A stretch of 64,000 nucleotides of DNA from Streptomyces albicerus (GTDB taxonomy: Bacteria; Actinomycetota; Actinomycetes; Streptomycetales; Streptomycetaceae): the NCBI RefSeq assembly GCF_008905045.1, contig NZ_VWMY01000027.1, positions 89,690-153,689 on the forward strand, given 5' to 3'. A program made the translations under genes and the position numbers. The notes under the pieces are model-generated. The model worked only from the letters and a program-made list of their open reading frames with translations, was not told the origin of the DNA and searched no databases. This document shows positions 52,434 to 60,965 of this stretch, piece after piece (the stretch's first letter is position 1; each line of letters begins with the position of its first letter).

Positions 52434-52577
52434 GACAACGCGGGCAACGCGTTGGGGGTGAAGGGGCTCGGCGAGGTCGTCCAGGTGGGTGTGGCGGCCG
52501 CGATCGGCAACGCGGTCTTCAACGCCACGGGCCGCCGCGTCCGCCAACTGCCCATCAGCGCCGAGACGTTGCTCTGA
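52434..52577 (+). pseudogene. C-terminal fragment of an aldehyde/xanthine oxidoreductase large subunit
   Basis: The frame gives NALGVKGLGEVVQVGVAAAI, GNAVFNATGRRVRQLPI and SAETLL, then stop. This is the terminal block of molybdenum hydroxylase large subunits, including the catalytic Glu (GLGE). Everything upstream is gone. It is unrelated in detail to the intact subunit at 41240-43561 (which has GVGEPP), so a second such enzyme once existed here. Confidence 0.75.
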
Positions 52578-52776
52578 GCCGAGCGCCGGCCGCTGCGGAG
52601 CGGCCCAGCGCCCCGGGCACTCCTTCCTCGTCCGGCAGTCGGTCCCCCGTCCGGGTGCCGGACCCTCCAGGGCCGCCGCCGCGTGATGACGCTCCCCCGC
52701 GGCGCGGTGGGCGGCCCCTCATTCCCTGGCAGTGAGATGCCGACATTTTCTGGAGTCCATCTCAGAAAGGCCTCTG

Positions 52777-54441
52777 ATGCAGCAACCCACACATCCTCGA
52801 TCCCACAGGAGCCAGCGGTCTCGCTGGCTGTTGGTCGGCGGCACCCTGGTCGCGGCTTCGGCCTCGCTCTGGACGCTGGTCACGCCCGACGGCGCGACCG
52901 CCACTGCCACACCGAGCGCTACGTGTTCCGGCCTCGCCTCCGATCTGCTGGAGAAGCACAAGGTCAAGTCGGCGACTTCCGAGGTCGTCTCCGCGACGTC
53001 GGACGTTCCCGCCCACTGCCAGGTCGACCTGGTACCGGAACGCGCGATCAACATCCGGGTCGTTCTCCCGCTCAATGAAGCCGACGATGGCAAGGGCGGA
53101 ACCGAGTCGGGCGCCTGGAACGGACGCGTCCTCAACATCGGTGGCGGCGGCTACCAGGGCGTCATCTCCGACCTTTCCTTCCCGCTGCAGCGTGGCGAGG
53201 TCGGCTCGAACACCGACACCGGTCACAACCAGGCTTGGTGCAACGCCACCAACTCCAAGACCGGTCTGACCAACGCGCAGCCGGACTGCGGCCTGGTCGG
53301 CGGCGGCTTCGTCCTCGACCCACGTGGCAAGCTACTGACCTCGCAGGTCAAGGACTTCATCGATCGCAGCGAGTACGCCCAGACGACCTGGGCCCTCAAG
53401 CTCACCAAGAGTTACTACGGCGAAGATGCCCGCAGGAACTACTGGGTCGGCGCATCGACCGGCGGTCGACAGGGCTGGCAGATGGCCCAGAAGCACGGCG
53501 ATCTCTACGACGGCTTCCTCATCGGCTTCCCGGCCATGAACTGGAACCGTTTCCCCGTTGCGGAAGCCTGGCCCGCCATCGTCGTCCACGAACTGCTCGC
53601 CTCAAAGGGCCTGGCACCCGCCAAGAGTGACGCAGCGAACGCGGCCGCCGTCGCCGCCTGCGACAGCCAGGACGGCGTAAAGGACGGCGTCATCGCTGAG
53701 CCTCGTCGCTGCACCTTCGACGCCCGTGACGTCAGGGGCCTGACCCCTCAAGAGGCCAAGGCCGTCAACCTGATCTGGGACGGGCCCCGCGACGCGCACG
53801 GCAACCGCCTGTGGGGCGGCATCACCCGTGGAACCCCCTTCTCCACACTGCTGCCGGGCGGCAATGACATGAACCCGATGATCGACACCTGGATCCGCCA
53901 CTGGCTCAAACAGGACGCCAACTACGACTGGCGCTCCCACCTGACTATCAAGAACTTCCCCCAGACATTCGAAGCCGCCTGCCGCAAGTTCGCGGGAATC
54001 GCCTCGACCGACAGCACCGACCTGTCGGACGTCCGCCACAACAAGGGCAAGATCCTCTACTTCGTCACCACGAACGACCCTCTGATCGTGCCCTTCGGCT
54101 CCTACAACTACCAGCAGCGCCTGTTCGACCGGTACGGCGTCGAGGGCACCCGTTCCTTCGTACGAACCTTCTACTTCCCCAACGTCGGCCATGAGCCCCC
54201 GTCTCTGACCGGCTCAGCCCCCGCCAAGTCCCAGCTCCTCGACGCTCTCGAAGCCTGGACCGAACACGGAAAGGCACCGGAGTCCTTCAACCAGAACGAC
54301 ACGGCGGCGGGCGTCAAGCGGACCATCTGCGCCTACCCCGACACCACCAAGGCGGCCGGCGCCGGCGCAGACTGCCAGACACAGACCAAGGTCTCCGCTG
54401 ACCTCGCCGACGCCTCCCGCACCGTAATGGACCGTCGCTGA
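52777..54441 (+). CDS. Tannase/feruloyl esterase family protein
   Basis: 554 residues, secreted. The signal anchor is RWLLVGGTLVAASASLWTLV (residues about 17-36). The tannase fold is shown by GRVLNIGGGGYQGVIS, the nucleophile elbow YWVGASTGGRQGWQMAQ, the Asp in VTTNDPLIVPFGSY and the His in FYFPNVGHEPPS. Family members have CS-D-HC, with cysteines flanking Ser and His that form a disulfide; here both are replaced (Ala-Ser and His-Glu). AAAGG lies six bases before the ATG. Substrate is probably a phenolic or other carboxylic ester. Confidence 0.9.
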   Translation: MQQPTHPRSHRSQRSRWLLVGGTLVAASASLWTLVTPDGATATATPSATCSGLASDLLEKHKVKSATSEVVSATSDVPAHCQVDLVPERAINIRVVLPLNEADDGKGGTESGAWNGRVLNIGGGGYQGVISDLSFPLQRGEVGSNTDTGHNQAWCNATNSKTGLTNAQPDCGLVGGGFVLDPRGKLLTSQVKDFIDRSEYAQTTWALKLTKSYYGEDARRNYWVGASTGGRQGWQMAQKHGDLYDGFLIGFPAMNWNRFPVAEAWPAIVVHELLASKGLAPAKSDAANAAAVAACDSQDGVKDGVIAEPRRCTFDARDVRGLTPQEAKAVNLIWDGPRDAHGNRLWGGITRGTPFSTLLPGGNDMNPMIDTWIRHWLKQDANYDWRSHLTIKNFPQTFEAACRKFAGIASTDSTDLSDVRHNKGKILYFVTTNDPLIVPFGSYNYQQRLFDRYGVEGTRSFVRTFYFPNVGHEPPSLTGSAPAKSQLLDALEAWTEHGKAPESFNQNDTAAGVKRTICAYPDTTKAAGAGADCQTQTKVSADLADASRTVMDRR

Positions 54442-54514
54442 CCCCAGTGACTGATGAAGGAAGGGGCCGCGCCCACATCGCGCGCGGCCTCTACGGCGTC
54501 CCCACCCCGCAGCG

Positions 54515-54552
54515 GTCGCACGTCGCCCTGAAAGTCGCACGTCGCCCTGAAA
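54515..54552. repeat. 19-bp perfect tandem duplication
   Basis: GTCGCACGTCGCCCTGAAA occurs twice head to tail just before the ribosome site of the MFS gene. It is probably a recent slippage or duplication event. Confidence 0.8.
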
Positions 54553-54567
54553 AGGGAATACAACCGA

Positions 54568-55817
54568 ATGTCACCCACGACCGACGGCCGACCCCACAAG
54601 CTGCCCTTGGTCGCCCTGGTGCTGTCCGCCGGGACATTTCGCATGGGCACCACCGAATTCGTCATCGCACGCCTGCTGCCCGAGATCGCCGACGATCTGA
54701 ATGTCAGCGTGTCTCAGGCAAGTCTGCTGATCACGGCGTTCGCGGCAGGCATGATCGTCGGCGCACCGGCGATGGCTATCGCGACGCTGCACCTGCCCCG
54801 GCGCTCCACGCTGATCCTCGCGCTCGTCGTCTTCGCCCTGGGCCACCTGGTCGCCGCGCTCAGCTCGTCCTTCGCGCTCGTGCTCGCGGCCCGCGTGGTG
54901 ACCGCACTGGCCACAGGGACCTTCTGGTGCGTCGCCGCGGTCGTGGCCACGACCGCGGCAGGGCCGGCAGCGACGTCACGGCCCTGGGCATGCTCCTGGG
55001 AGGTCTGACCGTGGCCACCGTGGCGGGCGTACCTCTGGGCGCGTGGCTGGGGCAGCTGTCGGGCCGGCGCGGGCCGTTCTGGGCGCTGGCCGCGCTGTCG
55101 GCCGGCGCGGCGGTGGTCATCGGCCGGTACATCCCTGCCGACGAGCGGCGCGAAGCGCCTTCTGTCCGGGCCGAGTTCGCCGCGCTGCGGGATGTTCGGG
55201 TCTGGCCGACGCTGAGTTCCATGACGCTGCTGATGGGCGGTGTCCTGGCGACGTACACCTGCATCTCGCCCCTGCTCACCGAGCGGGCCGGGATCCCCGC
55301 TGGAGCCGTGCCCGTGCTCCTGACCGGCTACGGCCTGGGCTCCCTGCTGGGTACCACGGTCGGCGGGCGCCTGGGCGACCGTCGACCACTCGCCACGCTC
55401 ATCACGGCCGCCACCATGACCACGCTGGTGCTGCTGTTGTTGACCTCGCTCTCCCCGAGCCCCGTGGCGGCCATCGTCCTGGTGACGCTCATGGGGATGA
55501 CCGGCTTCGCCCCGACCCCGGTGCTCGGCGCGCTGGCCCTGCGCTTCTCCGGTTCCGCGCCCACCCTCTTCTCCGGCCTCAGCGGCTCGGCGCCCAACGT
55601 GGGCATAGCCATCGGTTCCTGGACGGCGGGCCTCGCCCTGACCTCACCGCTGGGGCAAGCGGGGCCCTCGCTGGTCGGCAAAGCGGCGGCCGTCCTCACC
55701 CTCGTACCGCTGACGGCCCTCGCGCTGATGCGCGCCACCCGCTCCGAGACGTCCCCACCTCAGCCCCTAGCTGCCGCAGACCAGTCGATCGGGTGCGGCA
55801 CTCAGGACATTGGCTGA
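54568..55817 (+). pseudogene. MFS transporter (DHA1) with a single-base frameshift
   Basis: The N-terminal part (FRMGTTEFVIARLLPEIADD, LHLPRRSTL loop, RVVTALATGTFWCVAAVVAT) is in one frame to about 54980. The rest (LGMLLGGLTVATVAGVPLGA to the stop at 55817) continues without loss in the next frame. Inserting one G in the CGGCCC run at 54979-54984 restores an unbroken protein of about 416 residues (TSRALGMLLGG). It is the same subfamily as the broken gene at 5971-6958. A sequencing error is possible. Confidence 0.85.
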
Positions 55818-55924
55818 CGCGGCGCTTGGCTCGTCCCACGCGCGAGCAACAGGTCACGCTCGCGGACCGACAGAGCCTGAGGTACAGCCCGGCGGGGTCA
55901 CCGTCGGTGTGGGCGCGACACCGG

Positions 55925-56644
55925 TCAGCGGAGGGACGAAGAGGGCGACATGTTCTGGTCAGAGGCCCAGGAGGCGAGGATGCGCAGCTGCTCGTGGGTG
56001 GGAGAACCAGGGGCGGCGGTCCAGACGGTCAGGTGCTGGTCGGGATCGGTGTTGGCGGTGAGGGTGTCCCAGTCCAGGACGAGTTCGCCGACGACCGGAT
56101 GGTTGAGGGTCTTGGTGCCCACGGTACGGGCCGCGACGCGGTGATCGCCCCACCACTGGGCGAACTGCTTGTCACGTGTGGACAGTTCACCGACCAGCTC
56201 GATCAGACGGGGATCCTCGGGATACTTCGCCGCCTCCATCCGCACCTGCGCCACGGCGATCCGCGCCGAGCCCTCCCAGTCGGCGTACAGGCCGCGCATC
56301 GCCGGATCGGTGAAGATGAGCCGCGGGTAGTTGCGGTGCTTCTCCGGAATACGGGAGAAGTCGATGACCAGCGCGGCCGCCAGCGCGTTCCACGCCAGAA
56401 TGTCCCCGCGCCACCCCTGCACGATGGCCGGGGTGGCGGTGAGGTCGTCCAGCACGCGCTGCAGTTGGGGCTGAACCTTCTGCCTGCCGTGGCGCCGGGT
56501 GCGGGCGGTGGTGGTCTTGCCCGCGAGCTGGAAGAGATAGCCCCGCTCGTCGTCGTCCAGGTGGAGGACGCGGGCGATGACGTCCAGCACAGGAGCGGAC
56601 GCCTGCATACGGCCCTGCGCTTCCAGGCGGCGGGTTCTTTTCAC
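55925..56644 (-). pseudogene. XRE/MmyB-like regulator lacking its DNA-binding domain
   Basis: 239 codons. From about residue 20 it aligns with the MmyB-like regulator at 7206-8114 (VLDVIARVLHLDDDERGYLF, then WNALAAALVIDFSRIPE, HPVVGELVLDWDTL, LTVWTAAPGSPTHEQL). The first 55 or so residues, including the helix-turn-helix, are missing. The remaining 5' end (KRTRRLEAQG) abuts the stop codon of the DUF1963 gene, which marks a deletion or insertion junction. It follows the frameshifted MFS gene, so the regulator-transporter pair has decayed together. Confidence 0.8.
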
Positions 56645-57456
56645 GGATTCCAGTGCATTGACTCAGATACTCGCTCGAAGCGCCGGGCGGCCAGTTCCTG
56701 CCTCCGGATCGCCCAGTGAAGTGAAAAGCCTTCCCTGCCCTCGATGCTGGGTTTCCAGTCCGCCAACAGTGCCCAGTCCTTGAGGTCCCCGGTCTCATCC
56801 GAGGATATCGCAGCCGACTCTACGGGGTTCACGTCCATGGATTCCTCCAGGGCGTACCCGCCCACTTGCACCCACCCGCCGCGGGGGAAGTCACGGCCGT
56901 CCACGTTCCACAAATCCGAGTGGATGCTCGCGTAGGGAGCCCAGGGAAGGTCCTCGCCCCGCCAACCATGGTCCGTGGCCTTCGCCTTCGAGCTGTGGAA
57001 CGGCAGGGACACATCGGCGGCCATGTGCAGTTCACCCTGCGAATATTGCTCTGTTATCTCCAGACAATCCGGATCCTCATCGTAGTACTCGAAGGTAATT
57101 TCCCGTTTTTCGACGGCCGCCCCCTCGGGGACGTACATCACTTGACCGCCACCGTCCAGGTCGGGGAACGCGAATAGCAACAGACGACCGTCGGGCGGCA
57201 GTAGAAGCCCCGTCACCTTTTCGGGCAGATCTGCACAATTGAGCGAGGCGACGAACGGAAACTCGGGGTCTGGTGCGCCGGGGGGAAGCAGCAGGGGGCC
57301 GCCATAGCGGCCCACGACGGGCCCGTCCCCGTCCAGCGTCAGGGTCGCACAAGGGAGGGCGGCACCTATCCACTGTTCCACGACGTCGGAGGGGATATTC
57401 CGCCTCACCATCTCCGCACGGTACCGGTCCAGCTTGTCCAACATCTCAGGCGTCAT
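56641..57456 (-). CDS. DUF1963 (YwqG-like) domain protein
   Basis: 271 residues. Features of the DUF1963/YwqG family are visible: YGGPLLLPPGAPDPEFPFVA, LNCADLPEKVTGLLLPPDGR, LLLFAFPDLDGGGQ, and WVQVGGYALEESMD near the end. The biochemical role is unknown; Bacillus YwqG lies in a toxin-associated operon. There is no Shine-Dalgarno before the ATG, but CACTATAGT about 12 bases upstream could be a -10 element giving a leaderless transcript. Its GC content seems lower than its neighbours, which suggests separate acquisition. Confidence 0.82.
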   Translation of the reverse strand: MTPEMLDKLDRYRAEMVRRNIPSDVVEQWIGAALPCATLTLDGDGPVVGRYGGPLLLPPGAPDPEFPFVASLNCADLPEKVTGLLLPPDGRLLLFAFPDLDGGGQVMYVPEGAAVEKREITFEYYDEDPDCLEITEQYSQGELHMAADVSLPFHSSKAKATDHGWRGEDLPWAPYASIHSDLWNVDGRDFPRGGWVQVGGYALEESMDVNPVESAAISSDETGDLKDWALLADWKPSIEGREGFSLHWAIRRQELAARRFERVSESMHWNP

Positions 57457-57676
57457 GCGGGAACTATAGTGTGTCAGCTCACGCCATACACGCGGTGCGC
57501 AAACCCTGCGATCACCGACGCCCTGGCCGAAGCAGCACGCGCCCAGATACGCGCTCCACCTCGAACACCCCGACAACGCCCTCATACTGAACGCCAATTG
57601 CTGCGACGACTCGCTTCCTATGCGCGGTGTCGACAACGTCTGCCGTTATATGCGCGAACGCCAGATTGCTCTCGCG

Positions 57677-58553
57677 CTCCAACAAAGTTGCATAGGCCCT
57701 GCCGGACGGCGGTGATGAGGTCCTCAGGTTCGGCGAACGCGCGGTTGGCCAGCGTCGTGCGACGGAGGACGGACCAGATTCCCTCGACAGGGTTGAGGTC
57801 GGGTGCGTAGGAGGGGCAGCTGGTAGACGGTGAGCCAGTCGTGGGCGGCGATGTAGCGGCGCATCCCTGCTGCCAGGTGGGTGTTGAGGCTGTCCCACAC
57901 CAGCACAATCCGGTCGCCGAGTTGGTGGTGGGCGGCCCGTATGAGGTCGCGGTAGTAGGTCCAGGCGAAGCTCTTGCGTCCGTCCGGACGGGTGTCTGGC
58001 CTCGGCCGGTAGATCAGCTGGGACGGTTGTTCGAGTTTGTAGCAGGCCAGGTGGCGATGGATGGGCGGCGGGAGCGACCGCGGACCCGCTCGATTGGTGT
58101 GTGGCTGCGCCGGGACCAGGTGCGGGTGGTTGGCGGCGTCATCGAGCAGACGGCCTCGTCCTCGAACATGAGCCAGGTGTCGAGCGCCGCTGCGGTCATT
58201 CCATGTGCGGCCAGGTCTCCTTCGCCCAGCCGGCCACCGTTTCCTCATCCCGCCCGACGGCCTGGCGCGCGGGGACCTGGCAGGTCCGGCCGTGTCGCTT
58301 GAGCAGGGCCGTGACGCCCTGAATCGTGTAGCTCTGGTGGCACCGGCGTTCGATGAGGGTCTTGATTCGCGTCAGAGTCCAAATCTGCCAGTGCTCGCGT
58401 GCCTCCTGCCGCCCACGCCTTCCGCCGGCGTTGCACTGAACGAACGGTGACTCGGAGGTCACGTGCGACAACAGTGGTGTCGTCTCCTAGGGCGAAACAC
58501 TCGGCCGCCTCTCGCCGCAGCCGCTCACGAGACGTCCAGCGCTCGGCGGTCAA
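57677..58553 (-). pseudogene. IS630-family transposase, multiply frameshifted
   Basis: Pieces in order on the minus strand: HTH start (MTAERWTSRERLRREAAECF, VTVRSVQRRRKAW), then TLIERRCHQSYTIQGVTALL, WLMFEDEAVCSMTPPTTRTW (second catalytic region), RPDGRKSFAWTYYRDLI, VLVWDSLNTHLAAGMRRYIA (catalytic Asp) and YAPDLNPVEGIWSVLRR (DDE Glu). At least three frameshifts separate them and the C-terminus is lost, so it is inactive. The 180 bp beyond it (58554-58740) hold no gene. Confidence 0.85.
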
Positions 58554-58740
58554 CCCGCCCCCCGGCGTCCCTCATCTCATACAGACGGCACACCGCCGGG
58601 ACCATCAACTGCCAGCCCCCACGACACCACGCTTCGAAGGTCAGTAGATGCAGGCAGGTGATTGAGCGTCAAACGCATTGTCAGTGCCTCCCCATAGAAT
58701 GAGGACATCACTCGGGGAGCCTCGGAGGGGGAGCAAAAAC

Positions 58741-59799
58741 GTGTCCGCAAACAAGATCCAGCACAAGGTGAATCACGTTGCGCTGGTGGTGGACTGTTCG
58801 GGTTCAATGCGTCCGCACCAGAGTCAACTCATTCGCGTTGTGGACGAGTTCGTGGCGGGGTTGAAGGCCGAATCGGACAGCCTCGGCCACGAAACCAGGA
58901 TCAGCCTCTACTCCTTCGACCACAAGGTGGAGAACCTGGTCTGGGACATGGACGTGAAGCATCTTCCGTCCATGCGGGGGCTGTATCAGGTCAACAACGG
59001 CGCTACGGCCCTCATTGAGGCTTCTCTGAAGTCCCTGGACGACCTGGGCCATATCTGGGAGGAATACGGTGAGCACAGCTTCCTCCAGATCGTGGTGACG
59101 GACGGCGAGGAGAACGCCTCCGGCGGCGACAGGCGGCACGACGGCGACATGGCCATCCTTGGCCCCTGGCTCGACAGGATCACGGCGAAGATGAGCGGGC
59201 TTCCGGGCCACTGGACTTCCGCGATCCTCGTTCCGAACTCCCTGGCCAAGCGGACCGCCCAGAACTACGGTTTCCCGGCCGGAAACATCGCCATCTGGGA
59301 TGCGGATTCCCAGAAGGGCGTCGAGGAGGCGATCGGCACCGTGCGCGCTGCCGCCACCAGCTTCCTCCGCGGGCGAGAGCAGGGAGTGCGCGGAACGAAG
59401 AACCTGTTCACCGTCGGTCAGGACATATCGGTTGACGAGGTGCGGTCGAAGCTCGAACCGATTCCGGCCGACAAGTACCGGCTCCTGAAAGTCGATAAGG
59501 AGGTCGAGATTCGCCCCTTCGTCGATTCACATCCGGGCGTGACGTACGAACGTGGTTCGTGCTACTACCAGCTGGGCGCCCGGGCTCAGGTTCAGCAGAA
59601 CAAGGAAGTCATCGTGGTCGAGAAGGACACCGACCGCGCCTATACGGGAGACGCGGCGCGCAGCCTTTTGTTCGGTACGGGTGTCCAGGGGACCGTCTCC
59701 GTGAAGGCCGGGAACAACCCTAAGTTGGAGGTGTACGTACAAAGTCGTTCGGTGAATAGGAAGCTCAAGCCGAAGACTCGTCTGCTCATCATGCTCTGA
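58741..59799 (+). CDS. VWA (von Willebrand factor A) domain protein
   Basis: 352 residues. The VWA fold spans about residues 12-210 with a complete MIDAS: DCSGSM, the Thr in NNGATALIEASL, and the Asp in VVTDGEENAS. The C-terminal 120 residues (YRLLKVDKEVEIRPFVDSHP, YYQLGARAQVQQNKEVIVVE) form a separate domain that I do not recognise. No signal peptide or membrane segment, so cytoplasmic. The GTG start has GGAGGGGGAG seven bases upstream. It stands alone between IS630 and IS5 remnants. VWA proteins of this size occur in tellurite-type stress and phage-related loci, but no partners are present. Confidence 0.9.
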   Translation: MSANKIQHKVNHVALVVDCSGSMRPHQSQLIRVVDEFVAGLKAESDSLGHETRISLYSFDHKVENLVWDMDVKHLPSMRGLYQVNNGATALIEASLKSLDDLGHIWEEYGEHSFLQIVVTDGEENASGGDRRHDGDMAILGPWLDRITAKMSGLPGHWTSAILVPNSLAKRTAQNYGFPAGNIAIWDADSQKGVEEAIGTVRAAATSFLRGREQGVRGTKNLFTVGQDISVDEVRSKLEPIPADKYRLLKVDKEVEIRPFVDSHPGVTYERGSCYYQLGARAQVQQNKEVIVVEKDTDRAYTGDAARSLLFGTGVQGTVSVKAGNNPKLEVYVQSRSVNRKLKPKTRLLIML

Positions 59800-59825
59800 A
59801 ATCAAAGAGCGACGAGCGGGGACTC

Positions 59826-59903
59826 GGGAGCAGCCTGCTCCCGTTGCTCGACACCGTCGTGAGCAACAGATGTCGCCCCGTGCGGTCACCGACGGCACGG
59901 GGC
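59826..59903 (+). terminator. Cluster of three hairpins after the VWA gene
   Basis: GGGAGCAG/CTGCTCCC at 59826-59842, GTTGCTC/GAGCAAC at 59843-59867 and GCCCCGTGC/GCACGGGGC at 59875-59903 follow one another within 80 bp of the VWA stop, a likely composite terminator. Confidence 0.65.
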
Positions 59904-60005
59904 GGCGCGAAGGCCGGGGTTTGTTCACGGACACAGAGTGTTTTCCAACCTGCCGGTGAGGATGGGCAGTTGGGCTGACAGACAAGTGAAGCCCCTGGTA
60001 GATGG

Positions 60006-60732
60006 GTGTCCCGGTCGCGGCGCCTGAGCACCGGCCAGCAGGCGCTCCTCACCCTCGCCCACCTGCGTAACGGTCACCCGTACGCCCAACTCGCGGCAGG
60101 ATTCGGGATCGGAACCACCACTGCCTACCGCTACGTCACCGAGGCCGTCGAGGCCCTGGCCGCCCACGCCCCACGCTGACCCAGGCGATTCGTACAGCAT
60201 CCGCGAAGGCGCTCGTGCAGCTGGACGGGACTCTGCTGCCGATCGACCGGATCGCCGCCGACCGGCCCTTCCACTCCGGAAAGCACAAGAAGCACGGGAT
60301 GAACGTGCAGATCCTCGCCGGTCCGTCCGGCCGTCTGATGTGGGCTTCACCGGCGCTGCCTGGCGCCGTCCACGACCTCCGGGCCGCCCGTGAGCACGGC
60401 GTCATCGACGCCCTCGCCGAGGCCGGCGTCACGTGCTGGGCGGACAAGGGATATCGAGGTGCCGGGGGCATGGTCCGGCTCCCTGCTGGAGCCGCTGGGA
60501 GACGCTTTCCGCGGGCCGGCAGGCGGTCAACCGGTCCCACGCGAAGATACGGGCCCTTGCCGAGCAGGCCATCGCCACCCTGAAGTCCTGCCGGCTCCTG
60601 CGGAAGCTCCGCTGCTCGACCACTCGGCTCACCAGCCTGGTCCAGGCTGTCCTCACGCTCGTGATCGTCACGCATGAGACACCCGTAATGATCACCAAGC
60701 CGGTGCCCGCACCGCTATCTGCCCCTCACGCC
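60006..60732 (+). pseudogene. IS5-family transposase, frameshifted
   Basis: Read over three frames: RRLSTGQQALLTLAHLRNG, YAQLAAGFGIGTTTAYRYVT, then a one-base shift near 60175, VQLDGTLLPIDRIAADRPF, KHKKHGMNVQILAGPSGRL, GVTCWADKGYRGAGG, a deletion near 60490, and HAKIRALAEQAIATLKSCRL, LRKLRCSTTRLTSLVQAVLT. The DDE core is present but broken. A relative in opposite orientation lies at 62525-63073, beyond the GH62 gene. Confidence 0.85.
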
Positions 60733-60813
60733 AAAGACCCGTACAACCACGGGACTTGAGGCCGCCTGGTTTCAGCATGTGAATGTTCCGGCTTGCGAAT
60801 TGTGCGAGAGGTA

Positions 60814-60841
60814 TTGACGCTGATCACCGGAACCCTATTAT
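60814..60841 (+). promoter_or_regulatory. Sigma-70-like promoter of the GH62 gene
   Basis: TTGACG (60814-60819) and TATTAT (60836-60841) are separated by 16 bases, a good vegetative promoter match, 125 bp upstream of the GH62 start. Confidence 0.55.
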
Positions 60842-60965
60842 CCAGTTGCTCGATACTTCGACCCATGTTCGCCATACCGAACACTCCAGGGCCGCACCAC
60901 ACCGCCTCCGGACAGCCCCTGACGGGCCAAATCGGAGTCGCTTGCTCAAGGATGACGAGGTCCTT

